The notes under the pieces were generated by a model. That model did no database searches. It was not told where the DNA came from and saw only the letters and a list, made by a program, of their open reading frames with translations. A DNA stretch of 64,000 bases. It comes from CAZNPU01 sp964575335 (GTDB lineage Bacteria; Planctomycetota; Phycisphaerae; Phycisphaerales; SM1A02). Location: positions 62,001 through 126,000 of the forward strand of contig CAZNPU010000004.1 in the NCBI GenBank assembly GCA_964575335.1, written 5' to 3'. The position numbers and the translations under genes are program-made. Each line of letters opens with the position of its first letter. Within the stretch, counting starts at the first letter, position 1. Below, piece by piece: positions 1 to 8,461 of this stretch.

Positions 1-1588
1 TCAGGCTGGTCTGCACCACCAGCACATACGAAGCCAGGAGCGCAAGTGCGGTCAGCGCTGCAGAGCCGATCGCAAACCCCTTGCCCGTCGCAGCGGTGGT
101 GTTGCCCAGCGAGTCGAGCATGTCGGTACGCTCACGGACATGCGGCGGCTGACCGGACATCTCCGCGTTACCGCCGGCGTTGTCAGCGATCGGCCCGTAG
201 GCATCAGTCGCCAGCGTAATGCCCAGCGTGCTGAGCATGCCTACCGCAGCAACGCCCACGCCATAGAGGCCCATCAGGAAGTTGCTTGATCCGCCTGCAA
301 GGACAAACGCGCCGAGAATGCCAAGCACCACGGTGACGATGGGAATCCAGGTTGAAACCATGCCCACCGCCACGCCGCCGATGATCACCGTCGCCGGACC
401 GGTCTGGGCCTGCTCAGCGATCGACTGCGTGGGCTTGTTTTCATAGCTCGTAAAGTATTCGGTGGCGGCTGCGATGACCAGACCGGCGAGAAGCCCGACG
501 ATAATCGCACTCCAGATGCGCCACCAGGCGATCTCCGCCACCTCTCCGAACATGATGTAAAAGAGCACCGCGGACGCAATGGCGATCAGGGCTGATGACG
601 CCCATACGCCCGAGTGCAGGCTCTTGAGCAGTTGACTGAAGGACGCATCCTCCCGGGCACGTACGACAAAGATGCCCAGCAGCGAGCAGATGATGCCGAG
701 GCCCGCCAGCGCCATGGGCACCACAGCCAGCTTCATGGCCATTGCGGCTGATTCACCCGCCGCAAGTCCCATGCCATAGGCTGCAGCTGCGCCCAGCGCC
801 ATCGAAGAAAGAATGGAGCCGTAGTAGCTTTCGTACAGGTCAGCGCCCATGCCAGCCACATCGCCGACATTGTCGCCAACGTTGTCAGCGATCGTGGCGG
901 GGTTGCGCGGATCATCTTCAGGAATGCCAGCTTCGACTTTGCCCACCAGGTCTGCGCCGACGTCAGCCGCCTTGGTGTAGATGCCGCCGCCCACGCGGGC
1001 AAACAGCGCCTGCGTTGAAGCGCCCATTGCGTAACTGAGCATGATGGTGGTGATTTCCATCATGGTCATGCCGTCGGGCGCAATTGAGTTCCAGATGAAA
1101 AACCACGCGGAGATGTCAAGCAGCGCAAAGCCTACCACCACCAGCCCCATGACCGCACCGGAGCGGAACGCAACCGTCAGCCCTTCATTGAGCGACTGCT
1201 TGGCAGCAAACGCGGTGCGGGCTGAAGCGTTGGTCGCCATCTTCATGCCGAACCATCCGCACAGGCCGGAGAACAGGCCCGCGATGGGTACGCCGATGGC
1301 GCTCCAGATGGGCTGAACGTCCGCCAGCCCCAGCCCAATGAGAATCACCACGAGCACGACGAAGACGAGTGCGACCACGCGATACTGCCGCTTCAGATAC
1401 GCCATGGCGCCTTGTCGAACCGCTTCCGCGATCTCGATCATCAGCGGCTCGCCTTCGGATCGGCTCATAACCGAGCGGCTGAAGAGAAAGGCCATCAACA
1501 GTGCCGCCAACGCGCCGATTGGAGCGAAGACGTATGGCCACGCCGTGTTCATGATGGTGCTCAGATCGCCAAGGGTGAAAAAAAGCAT
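1..1588 (-). CDS. hppA: Membrane-bound ion-translocating pyrophosphatase (partial, C-terminus off contig)
   Basis: Hydrolyses cytoplasmic pyrophosphate and couples it to H+ or Na+ export across the inner membrane. 529 residues are visible from MLFFTLGD; family members are about 660-800 residues, so the C-terminal part lies beyond base 1. Visible signatures are DDPRNPATIADNVGDNVGD followed by AGMGADLYESYYGS, the substrate/Mg-binding loop of the family, and many hydrophobic helices. Near the truncated end the motif GNTTAATGKG has Ala after GNTT; in this family Ala there marks K+-dependent enzymes and Lys marks K+-independent ones, so a K+-dependent enzyme is inferred. Whether it pumps Na+ or H+ cannot be judged here. 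The start is preceded by GTGGAGAATCC. The gene stands alone; the next gene upstream is rpsU on the same strand. Confidence 0.95.
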   Translation of the reverse strand, partial: MLFFTLGDLSTIMNTAWPYVFAPIGALAALLMAFLFSRSVMSRSEGEPLMIEIAEAVRQGAMAYLKRQYRVVALVFVVLVVILIGLGLADVQPIWSAIGVPIAGLFSGLCGWFGMKMATNASARTAFAAKQSLNEGLTVAFRSGAVMGLVVVGFALLDISAWFFIWNSIAPDGMTMMEITTIMLSYAMGASTQALFARVGGGIYTKAADVGADLVGKVEAGIPEDDPRNPATIADNVGDNVGDVAGMGADLYESYYGSILSSMALGAAAAYGMGLAAGESAAMAMKLAVVPMALAGLGIICSLLGIFVVRAREDASFSQLLKSLHSGVWASSALIAIASAVLFYIMFGEVAEIAWWRIWSAIIVGLLAGLVIAAATEYFTSYENKPTQSIAEQAQTGPATVIIGGVAVGMVSTWIPIVTVVLGILGAFVLAGGSSNFLMGLYGVGVAAVGMLSTLGITLATDAYGPIADNAGGNAEMSGQPPHVRERTDMLDSLGNTTAATGKGFAIGSAALTALALLASYVLVVQTSL

Positions 1589-1970
1589 TGCTGGATTCTC
1601 CACGAAACCGACGGAGTCGAGAGGTGCAGAAGATTGAAAATGAAAAATGGAGAAGGGCTTACTCCGGCGTAGTGTGATCCGACTGTATCGAACAGATGCC
1701 TGTCTGTCACATGCGCCAGCGAGTCTTCAACTCGCCCGATACTCCAGAGCGCGCCCAGAGGCACGATCTTTCATCGCTATCAGTGGTGAAGTTCAAACAA
1801 ATGCGAACTGAGTCCCCGCCGCCACGTTGATATCCACATCGTCCATACGTCACCGGCTTGTCCTGAACCAACCGCGCTCGACACCTGCGATTTCTTTCGC
1901 AAGCGGCGCTCCGCCCGCTCAGTCAGATCAAGTCAATTGAGTCACGGTCATCGCCTGAAGCGATGATCGA
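1589..1970. other. Gene-free spacer between rpsU and hppA
   Basis: No ORF with family-like sequence is visible. The stretch must contain the hppA leader and promoter. I see no strong terminator for rpsU and no tRNA. A short word-like repeat (AGATTGAAAATGAAAAATGG) sits at about 1630-1650 just upstream of hppA. Confidence 0.5.
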
Positions 1971-2174
1971 TCAGCGGCTGCGTGAATCGCCGCCACCTCG
2001 TGCGGTTCGGACAACGGAGCGGCGGGCGTCGCGACGACGGCGCTCCGAGGGCTTCTCGAAGTATTGCCGACGCTTGATGTCGCGCGTCAATCCTTCCTTC
2101 TCACACAACTTCTTGAATCGACGAAGCAGTTGCGCTACCGACTCGCCATGACGGGCTTTAATTCGAATCGCCAT
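1971..2174 (-). CDS. rpsU: 30S ribosomal protein bS21
   Basis: Small-subunit protein involved in initiation of translation. 67 residues, beginning MAIRIKARHGESVAQLLRRF; the core RRFKKLCEKEGLTRDIKRRQYFEKPSERRRR is diagnostic of bS21. The tail is basic and Arg-rich, ending RGGGDSRSR. A longer reading from base 2369 exists, but a good promoter with its -10 box at 2212-2217 lies inside it, and the in-frame ATG at 2213 overlaps that box, so the ATG at 2174 is the likely start. It is unlinked to dnaG or rpoD, its neighbours in some other bacteria. Confidence 0.93.
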   Translation of the reverse strand: MAIRIKARHGESVAQLLRRFKKLCEKEGLTRDIKRRQYFEKPSERRRRDARRSVVRTARGGGDSRSR

Positions 2175-2211
2175 AATGTTTTCCACATATTCCTTCGTTG
2201 AAAGGGGAACC

Positions 2212-2240
2212 ATTAAAGCGGAAAAAAACGGCCTTGGCAA
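2212..2240 (-). promoter_or_regulatory. Sigma-70-type promoter of rpsU
   Basis: On the minus strand TTGCCA (2240-2235) is followed after exactly 17 bases by TTTAAT (2217-2212). Each hexamer matches the sigma-70 consensus at 5 of 6 positions. The predicted transcript start, near 2205, leaves a leader of about 30 bases before the rpsU ATG and excludes the longer start. Confidence 0.7.
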
Positions 2241-2499
2241 GCGACCGGGCTGAGTTTGCCCCTCAGGTCTCCCGGAAACTCCCGGAGATCCCATCAGAAA
2301 TCCCTCAGATGCTCCCACGTTTTGGGCTTTACCCAGCAATTGGCGGCCAGCAGCAGGCATAATGGCCAACGCTGACGCACTGACACTGACGCAGTGCCGA
2401 TGCGGCCCCTATCGTGAAAATTGCTATACAGTTGCTGCACGTTGATCAGCGCCCGTGCTGATTTGCTTGCTCTTTGTTGTCTCCTGCCTGCTCGTCCCG

Positions 2500-3240
2500 A
2501 TGCCGCTGCTTCTGGATACGTTCAACATCCTGCATACCGTCGGCGTGCTCCCGCCCGATCTGGCTGGCATCGACGTCCAGGGGCTGATCGGCCTGCTCAA
2601 AATCAGCCGGTATCGGCATGAACGCATCACCCTGGCCTGTGATGGCGTTCCGGATCGCAGTCGCCCGCAACCCCCAGCACAGTCTGACAATTTCATCATT
2701 CGCTATTCCGGACCAGCCAAGTCGGCTGACGATCTGATCGCTCAAGTGATCCGGGCCTCATCTGCGCCACGCCGGCTGATCGTGGTCTCCAGCGATCACG
2801 AGGTGCTGCGAACCGCCCGGCGAAGGCGATGCCCAACCCTGACCTCTGAAACATTCCTGCAGCAACTTGCTGACGACGCAGGACTTGCGGCAAAAACTCC
2901 CGCAACCGGCGCTTCTAAACCGCCTGCTGGTGCAATGACCAATAAACAGATCGACCGGTGGATCCGCCTGTTTGGCCTGGATGATCGCATCGTGGCGATC
3001 CCGCCGGGGCAGCAGGCAATGCCGACGCCAGATCCGCCAGCTGCTGCGGAGGAAGCGTCTGAAGCCAATTCCGCGGCCAATTCCGCTGCCTCGGAGGAAT
3101 CATCGCCTGCCGAGCCGCACGATATTCCCGAACTGCCGCCGGGCCCGGAACTTCCAATTGACATCGTTCAGGAAGCTGAGCGGCTGGTGGAACAGTCAAG
3201 GCGGCAGGAGCGAGGCGGAAGAAGAAGTAGTGAGGCGTAA
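2500..3240 (+). CDS. NYN/PIN-like ribonuclease domain protein (YacP/Rae1-like)
   Basis: 246 residues from the ATG at 2500. The N-terminus MPLLLDTFNILHTVGVLP matches the first strand of NYN (DUF901/YacP) nucleases, with D6 and N9 at the usual catalytic positions. Further acidic residues follow: CDGVPD (D48), SADDLI (D77, D78) and VVSSDHEVL (D99). This is the spacing of the NYN metal site, so cleavage of RNA is the likely role. The catalytic domain covers about residues 1-125; the rest is a Pro/Ala/Glu-rich tail not typical of Rae1. An upstream in-frame GTG at 2455 would add a hydrophobic N-terminus, which is unlikely for a cytosolic nuclease. No operon partner is evident; the DUF2314 lipoprotein begins about 115 bases downstream. 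Confidence 0.72.
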   Translation: MPLLLDTFNILHTVGVLPPDLAGIDVQGLIGLLKISRYRHERITLACDGVPDRSRPQPPAQSDNFIIRYSGPAKSADDLIAQVIRASSAPRRLIVVSSDHEVLRTARRRRCPTLTSETFLQQLADDAGLAAKTPATGASKPPAGAMTNKQIDRWIRLFGLDDRIVAIPPGQQAMPTPDPPAAAEEASEANSAANSAASEESSPAEPHDIPELPPGPELPIDIVQEAERLVEQSRRQERGGRRSSEA

Positions 3241-3354
3241 AGGAAAAGGAAACGAGGCGAGAAGTTGCAGGCGGCGCTCCCTCCCGCTGGAGGATGCCCA
3301 AACTCGTGAACCCGGGCTCTGCCTGTTTTCCCTATATCATGTCATGGTTCATCC

Positions 3355-3939
3355 ATGCGCATCATCCGCCACATCATGCTTCGAATCGCCATCGCGGGCC
3401 TGCCGCTGGCGGTTGTCGCTTGTGAGGATCAGCCCCCCCCGCCGCAACTGCAGGCAGAGTCCCCGCAGCCTGCGCCGCCCTCGCTCTGGCAGGACGGTCC
3501 GCGTTCGCCCATCGTGGCGATTGATGAATCGGCTGACGATCCGGAAATGGTTGAGGCCATGAAGGCAGCGCGGGCCTCTGCGGAAGATGCCCGCAAACGC
3601 TGGTCGCTTGCCACATCGGAGCAGCGTGCACGCTGGGCGATCAAGTGGGCCGCCCCCACTGCTGATGGTCGTACCGAGCACGTGTGGGTCTCCCCCGTGC
3701 GGTGGTCGAAGTTCCGCATCGAAGGCGTGCTGACTTCAGAACCCGTCAACGAACTGGCCAACGGGAAGTCACTCGGCGATCTGGTGAGTTTCCCCATCGA
3801 TGAACTGTCCGATTGGATTTTTCTCAAAACCGACGACTTTACCGGCCCGCGCGAAGGCGGCTTCACCGTCAACGTGCTGGAGAAACGCTACGGCACGCCT
3901 TCCGCATCGCCCGCCAATGATGATTCACGTTCTTCCTGA
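3355..3939 (+). CDS. DUF2314-like lipoprotein
   Basis: 194 residues. The N-terminus MRIIRHIMLRIAIAGLPLAVVAC has a hydrophobic signal and an LAVVAC lipobox (Cys at about residue 23), so it is predicted to be lipid-anchored. A Pro-rich stretch follows (QPPPPQLQAES). The second half, with WAIKWAAPTADGRTEHVWVSPVRW and later GGFTVNVLEKRYG, resembles DUF2314, a small domain of unknown function. A start at the inner ATG (3376) is equally possible. No function can be assigned beyond an envelope location. Confidence 0.65.
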   Translation: MRIIRHIMLRIAIAGLPLAVVACEDQPPPPQLQAESPQPAPPSLWQDGPRSPIVAIDESADDPEMVEAMKAARASAEDARKRWSLATSEQRARWAIKWAAPTADGRTEHVWVSPVRWSKFRIEGVLTSEPVNELANGKSLGDLVSFPIDELSDWIFLKTDDFTGPREGGFTVNVLEKRYGTPSASPANDDSRSS

Positions 3940-3985
3940 CTGAACTGAAGAATCACACGCCAGGAATCACATCAATATCACGGAA

Positions 3986-4588
3986 TCACGGAAACAGTCG
4001 CTGCGTGCGCCAGCCCGTCGGCGATGAAGCGTCCGGCGTATACACCAGGCGATCGTGCAGACGAAACGGGTGGCCCTGCCAGAACTCAATCGCATCCAAA
4101 CTGACCCGGTAGCCGCCCCAGTGCGGCGGGCGCGGCACGTCCTGACCTGCAAAACGCCGCTCTATCTCAGCCACCGCTGCGTCAAGAGCAGCACGATTGG
4201 CCACAGGCTCAGATTGCTGGCTCGCCCATGCGCCGATGCGGCTTTCGCGAGGCCGGGTGGCGAAGTAGGCGTCCGATTCCTCATCGCTGGTCTGTGTGAC
4301 CGAACCTTCAATGCGCACCTGGCGGCCTAGCGCATCCCAGAAAAGCAGCAGACACGCCCAGGGGTTTGCTGCCAGCTCTCTGCCTTTGCGGCTGTTGCGA
4401 TTGGTATAAAACACCGCGCCGCGCGCATCCAGCGATTTCAGCAGCACGATGCGCGCATCGGGGCGGCCGGCGGCATCCACCGTCGCCAGCGTCATGGCAT
4501 TGGGGTTGGGCAGCCCAAGCTGGGCAGCCTCCTGCATCCACAGGTCGATTTGTGCAATCGGATCAGCAGGCGGGTTGTCAAAATCCAC
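3986..4588 (-). CDS. pdxH: Pyridoxamine/pyridoxine 5'-phosphate oxidase
   Basis: FMN-dependent oxidation of pyridoxamine or pyridoxine 5'-phosphate to pyridoxal 5'-phosphate, the last step of DXP-dependent vitamin B6 synthesis. 200 residues, the normal family length. Recognisable blocks are NAMTLATVDAAGRPDARIVLLK, FYTNRNSRKGRELAANP, QVRIEGSV, RESRIGAWASQQS, PPHWGGYRV and the C-terminal signature IEFWQGHPFRLHDR followed by WRTQRLFP. The start is a GTG. pdxJ of the same pathway is also in the window, about 42 kb away, so the two are not in one operon. Confidence 0.95.
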   Translation of the reverse strand: MDFDNPPADPIAQIDLWMQEAAQLGLPNPNAMTLATVDAAGRPDARIVLLKSLDARGAVFYTNRNSRKGRELAANPWACLLLFWDALGRQVRIEGSVTQTSDEESDAYFATRPRESRIGAWASQQSEPVANRAALDAAVAEIERRFAGQDVPRPPHWGGYRVSLDAIEFWQGHPFRLHDRLVYTPDASSPTGWRTQRLFP

Positions 4589-4697
4589 GCTTCAAACTCC
4601 ATGATGATCAAACAGTTTCAACATCCGCAGTGTAGCGGGCAAGCCCATCAGTCGCCGCTGCGCGAACTGCAAATTGTCTGCCTGCGCGCCACGCCCG

Positions 4698-5741
4698 CTA
4701 CACCGGCCAGAATGATCGCTGCACCTGCCGCAGCTCATCAATCACCGCCAGCGATTTCGCATCCGCCTGGCCAACCTGAGGCGGCTCGTGTCCGCTCATG
4801 ACCTCAAGACACGCCCGCACACTGTTTGCCAAAGCCTGCAGGTGATAGCCGCCTTCCAGCATCAGGCCGATTCGCCCTTGCGTATATTGATCTGCAACTT
4901 CGCACATCATTTGACAAATTCTGGCAAATCCCGCTTCGGTCATCGCCATATCGCCAAGCAGATCATCGCGGTGGCTGTCAAAGCCCGCTGCGACCAGAAC
5001 CAGGTCCGGACGATACGCTGAAGCGATCGGCACGATGAGTTGCTCGAACAGCGCAGCCTGCGATGCGTCATCCCAGCCAGCAGGCAGCGGCGCGTTGACA
5101 GCGAAGCCGCGCCCAGGACCAATGCCGCATTCATCCGCCCTGCCCGTACCGGGCCAGAACGGCCAGCGGTGGGCGCTGATCGTCAGCACATCGCGCCGAT
5201 GTTCAAAGAGATGCTGCGTGCCGTTGCCGTGGTGGATATCCCAATCCACAATCAGCACGCGCTCGCAGCCGTGCTTTTCAATGGCATGCGCTGCTGCGAT
5301 GGCGATGTTGTTGAACACGCAAAACCCCATCGCGCGATCTGCTTCTGCATGATGGCCCGGCGGACGCACCAGCGCAAAGGCCCGCTGTGCCGTGCGGCTT
5401 ATCAGCGCATCAACTGCATCGACCGCTGCGTCTGCTGCGAGATATGCCGCATCAACACTGGCGGGCGACAGCACGGTGTCCGCATCCAGCTGCGCCGATG
5501 TGCCACGCAGCGAATCAATGCGATCCACATATGTTGCCTCATGCACCCGCCGCACCGCTTCACGATCTGCACGCGACGGCTGAGCAACAAAAAGCCCTTC
5601 GATGCGCGCCTCGCAAAGCATCTTCTGTAACGCGCGCAGCCGCTCCGGCCGCTCAGGATGCCCCGCCCCCGGATCGTGCGCGATCATCGCTTCATTAAAC
5701 AGCACCAAAAGATTTGAAGCCGGGAGGTTTGAAGCAGCCAT
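4698..5741 (-). CDS. Histone deacetylase family (class II-like) amidohydrolase
   Basis: Zn-dependent deacetylase fold, 347 residues. Catalytic elements are in order: GHPERPERL (about 27-35), RPPGHHAE (H130, H131), FNNIAIAAAHA, the metal ligands in VDWDIHHGNGTQ (D166, H170 region), ISAHRWPFWPGTG, the third ligand in AAGFDSHRDD, and EGGYH. Bacterial relatives act on acetylpolyamines or other small acetylated amines, or on acetylated proteins; the substrate cannot be told here. The RWPFWPGTG loop is closer to class II HDACs than to AcuC. It lies upstream of pdxH on the same strand with a 110-base gap. Confidence 0.92.
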   Translation of the reverse strand: MAASNLPASNLLVLFNEAMIAHDPGAGHPERPERLRALQKMLCEARIEGLFVAQPSRADREAVRRVHEATYVDRIDSLRGTSAQLDADTVLSPASVDAAYLAADAAVDAVDALISRTAQRAFALVRPPGHHAEADRAMGFCVFNNIAIAAAHAIEKHGCERVLIVDWDIHHGNGTQHLFEHRRDVLTISAHRWPFWPGTGRADECGIGPGRGFAVNAPLPAGWDDASQAALFEQLIVPIASAYRPDLVLVAAGFDSHRDDLLGDMAMTEAGFARICQMMCEVADQYTQGRIGLMLEGGYHLQALANSVRACLEVMSGHEPPQVGQADAKSLAVIDELRQVQRSFWPV

Positions 5742-5884
5742 TGCAATTCGTCGAACGCGGGACGCTTGAAGGTCAGCACAATCGTACCGCTTCAGCGCAC
5801 GCTTTACTGCAGAAACTACGATTCATGCAGAAAAGGGAAAGCATTGTCCGCACTTTGATTTCACAATTCTTCTAATCACCTGTC

Positions 5885-5912
5885 TTGACAAGCGAAATTG
5901 ATGCTGTACATT
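5885..5912 (+). promoter_or_regulatory. Candidate sigma-70 promoter for the gap-broken secreted gene
   Basis: TTGACA (5885-5890) is followed after 16 bases by TACATT (5907-5912). The -35 box is a perfect match and the -10 box matches 4 of 6. The 5' leader to the ATG at 5987 would be about 68 bases and contains a G-rich stretch, then AAAGGAGA as ribosome-binding site. Confidence 0.55.
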
Positions 5913-5986
5913 CCCTGTTGCTTCCAAGGGGGGTGGGTCCGCTCCGGGAGGCGCATGAATAACGGGACCCTCAAAGGAGACTGAAA

Positions 5987-6065
5987 ATGAAAATTTGTGA
6001 TGGTTCGGCGGCGCGATGGATACTTGCAGCTCTGGTGTTTTCAACGCTGTGCCAGCCTGTTCATG
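5987..6065 (+). CDS. Secreted protein, broken by assembly gap (N-terminus only)
   Basis: The start ATG at 5987 is preceded by a strong ribosome-binding site (AAAGGAGACTGAAA). The visible 26 residues, MKICDGSAARWILAALVFSTL and a few more, form a signal peptide with a basic n-region and a hydrophobic core. The sequence then enters 100 Ns. The reading frame after the gap cannot be trusted because 100 is a placeholder length. A perfect 12-bp hairpin lies about 15 bases beyond the gap and probably ends this transcription unit, so the gene ends within or just after the gap. Confidence 0.5.
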
Positions 6066-6165
6066 NNNNNNNNNNNNNNNNNNNNNNNNNNNNNNNNNNN
6101 NNNNNNNNNNNNNNNNNNNNNNNNNNNNNNNNNNNNNNNNNNNNNNNNNNNNNNNNNNNNNNNNN
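6066..6165. other. Assembly gap of exactly 100 Ns
   Basis: One hundred consecutive N characters, the usual placeholder for a scaffold join of unknown size. It interrupts the coding region that starts at 5987. Confidence 0.99.
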
Positions 6166-6180
6166 AGATTGGCTGAACAC

Positions 6181-6209
6181 GCGAAGGGAGAGTTCATCTC
6201 TCCCTTCGC
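6181..6209 (+). terminator. Strong hairpin after the gap-broken gene
   Basis: GCGAAGGGAGAG (6181-6192), loop TTCAT, CTCTCCCTTCGC (6198-6209): a perfect 12-bp stem. No clear U-tract follows (ATTGAACATT), so it could be a weak or Rho-assisted terminator, or an mRNA-stabilising stem between two genes. The next ribosome-binding site (AAGGAG) begins 30 bases downstream. Confidence 0.5.
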
Positions 6210-6253
6210 ATTGAACATTGGGATATTGCTGCAACAGACAAGGAGTCTCAAGC

Positions 6254-7537
6254 ATGATGTTGTTGAACTACTGCGCTGCATTCTCCATGAGTATTGCTGC
6301 TGCAGCATATCCGCCAGACGCTCCTCCGGTTACCGAAGCCACATACCAAGACCACGAACAGCCTAGTCTGCACCAATGGGTTGGGCGTACCGATGATGCA
6401 GGGCGCATTGCCGTACTGCTGCAATGGTTGGAGCTTGGCTATTCCGACTACGACATCATGCAAAGCAGCGGATATTTTCAGGATCGTTTTTCGGTCATCG
6501 GCCGAATGATCCTGCGCATATCGAATGAGAACGCTGAGGCAACGAATCACACATTTCATGAGGTGCGTTTCACTGGAACGCGTCTGAACAATGAACTGAC
6601 GCTGCATGAAGATCCGATCCCTGGCTCTGTTGATTTTGAGGCCGACGTTCTCGATTCGGTTCTTGATGCGACACGCCAATGGAATGATTCTCACAGCAAG
6701 GAGCATGCGCCGCTTCATGTGCTGCACTTTGACGCATCAGGCTCGGATGAACAGGACATACGCTTCCACATCCGCCTGCACATGCTGAAGCCGCTTTCGC
6801 ATCTTGCTCCCGAGGGAGAAAAATACGACCGCATGCGCATCAGCCGATTGGACGAATCCAGCATGGCTTCATGGAAAGCCTGGGCATGGTCGACTCCAAC
6901 TGCGCGCGTCTGGAACGGAGAGATTCGTGAAGTGGGAAAGTCCGAACTGCGCCTTTTTCTTATCGGCGTACCAAGCTCCATGCGCGAAACTGAAAGAGGG
7001 CTGTTCCTGGGGTGGCTCAAATCATCGAGATCGGTGAAACGGCTGCTTGGTCCCATGCCTCCTGACAGCGTCTGGACCTCGCGGTTGCAGTATGTGCGCT
7101 TCCTTCAGGAAGTGCAGGACGCCATGATCGAGGATTTTTTGGATCCGGAATCTGCGCAGGTGATCGAAGAGATTGCTGAGCGATCGCTCGGCTTTCTGCG
7201 TCCCGTACAGGAACTGCATGCGGATGCCATACGCATTTTCGGAAGCTTTGATGCAGCTGTGGATGCAACCTGTCGGTTGCCGGAGACGTGGCACTACCCC
7301 ATGTTCGCTGTTGAGCATGACGGGCAGTTCTTCGCCTATTCATCAATCTTTGACAGCGATGATGCCGGCATCGGCGCCATCCTGAGGCTGCGTCTTATGC
7401 GTTCAACCGTGCCGTTAGACGAGTTCTTTGAAGTGGATGTGGATGCAGTAATGCACATGTTCCTGCAGGATGAAGCGGGCGAGACAGTTGAGAGAACGTT
7501 GCAAGGCATCATGAGATTTCACGGCGAATGCAAATAA
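6254..7537 (+). CDS. Secreted protein of unknown function
   Basis: 427 residues. The ATG at 6254 is chosen because AAGGAG lies 8 bases upstream, and the first residues, MMLLNYCAAFSMSIAAAAYPP, form a short signal peptide ending near the Ala-rich stretch. I recognise no family. The mature part is acidic and rich in Asp, Glu and Met, with a Trp-containing motif SMASWKAWAWSTPTARVWNGEIREVGKSELRLFLIG in the middle that recalls a carbohydrate- or cell-wall-facing domain, though this is only a suggestion. It may share a transcript with the gap-broken gene, from which it is separated by a 12-bp hairpin. Confidence 0.6.
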   Translation: MMLLNYCAAFSMSIAAAAYPPDAPPVTEATYQDHEQPSLHQWVGRTDDAGRIAVLLQWLELGYSDYDIMQSSGYFQDRFSVIGRMILRISNENAEATNHTFHEVRFTGTRLNNELTLHEDPIPGSVDFEADVLDSVLDATRQWNDSHSKEHAPLHVLHFDASGSDEQDIRFHIRLHMLKPLSHLAPEGEKYDRMRISRLDESSMASWKAWAWSTPTARVWNGEIREVGKSELRLFLIGVPSSMRETERGLFLGWLKSSRSVKRLLGPMPPDSVWTSRLQYVRFLQEVQDAMIEDFLDPESAQVIEEIAERSLGFLRPVQELHADAIRIFGSFDAAVDATCRLPETWHYPMFAVEHDGQFFAYSSIFDSDDAGIGAILRLRLMRSTVPLDEFFEVDVDAVMHMFLQDEAGETVERTLQGIMRFHGECK

Positions 7538-7842
7538 CTGCGCGTGCCCGATGAACAACCTATGCTGCACGCATCCTTCCATGGGCGGGACTAGATGCGT
7601 TCCCAAAACGGGCAAGCGATGCTGCAATACTGGACCGGATGTGCTGCATTGCACTCAATCCCAGGGCAATCCGTGCAAATGATTGACCCCACGCCATATC
7701 ACGGTGCTTTGCGTTAACGTGAGCTCACATCCATGCCTCATGATTCTGGTGGCGGCGCTTGCGTGCTTTTTTCACGGATGCGCCGCCACTTCGCTGTCTC
7801 AGCCGACTGGTGCTTGTGCAGCTGATGCTATAGTTATCTCCC
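7538..7842. other. Gene-free spacer before the pterin enzyme
   Basis: About 305 bases with no supported ORF. GTGGCGGCGC (7749-7758) and GCGCCGCCAC (7780-7789) form a 10-bp inverted repeat around a 21-base loop containing CTTTTTTC. This may be a terminator-like or operator-like element, but the large loop makes it uncertain. Confidence 0.35.
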
Positions 7843-8214
7843 ATGTTTGAACTGAGTGTGGAACGAATGTTTTGTGCAGCGCACGCAATCGTCATTGCAG
7901 GCAAGCGCGAACCAATGCACGGCCACAACTGGCACGTGACGGTAACAGTGTCGGGCGACGCTTTGGATGCGGACGGCCTCTTGTGCGATTTCCATCTGGT
8001 GGAACGCGAACTGGACCGCGTGATCGGCTCGCTGCACAACACGAATCTCAATGCCACCGCGCCATTTGACACGATCAATCCCACTGCGGAACTGATCGCC
8101 AAACACATTGCCGACGCGATTATGCCGGCGCTTCCCGCACACGTGCGCCTCAAGCGGACCAGCGTAACCGAAGCGCCCGGCTGCACCGCGACCTATTTCC
8201 CGAATCCTTCATGA
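7843..8214 (+). CDS. 6-pyruvoyl-tetrahydropterin synthase/QueD superfamily, PTPS-III-type motif
   Basis: 123 residues, a typical COG0720 length. The three zinc ligands are visible as H14 (CAAH) and H26/H28 (EPMHGHNW), with the later catalytic Glu in SVTEAPG (E110). Canonical QueD carries a catalytic Cys four residues before the first His of HGH; here that position is Arg and instead there is E23-P-M-H26-G-H. EX2HGH is the signature described for PTPS-III, which makes 6-hydroxymethyl-dihydropterin for folate and bypasses FolB. So a folate role is more likely than queuosine. No que or fol neighbour is in view. A small ORF overlaps its stop by ATGA. Confidence 0.85.
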   Translation: MFELSVERMFCAAHAIVIAGKREPMHGHNWHVTVTVSGDALDADGLLCDFHLVERELDRVIGSLHNTNLNATAPFDTINPTAELIAKHIADAIMPALPAHVRLKRTSVTEAPGCTATYFPNPS

Positions 8215-8384
8215 CCATTGCGAGCGCCGCACCTGATTCGCCTTCCGGCGGCGCTTCAGCCCAGACGACACCCGCAGCTATCGCTGCAGCTTTACCCCCG
8301 CCATTGCTTGGGCATTGCGTCATTGGCGCAGCTGCTTGCTGGCCCGTCCAGTCGATATCTCAAGCACGAGTCGCAGTAACTTGA
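8211..8384 (+). CDS. Doubtful small ORF coupled to the pterin enzyme gene
   Basis: 57 residues from an ATG that overlaps the preceding stop (ATGA): MTIASAAPDSPSGGAS and an Ala-rich continuation. No family is recognised. The +1 frame of the same stretch also reads plausibly (LAQLLAGPSSRYLKHE, then after a stop LELEIDERVRVGG), so the region may instead be the remnant of a decayed gene. Neither reading is secure. Confidence 0.2.
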   Translation: MTIASAAPDSPSGGASAQTTPAAIAAALPPPLLGHCVIGAAACWPVQSISQARVAVT

Positions 8385-8461
8385 ACTTGAGATCGATGAG
8401 CGCGTGCGCGTGGGCGGTCTGCGGCAACAGTTGGCGGCAAGCGTCAACGCGCTGATGCATT

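Noticed and set aside
5987..6366. ORFs that cross the N block
   Set aside because: 100 Ns is a placeholder length; the reading frame after the gap is not real evidence.
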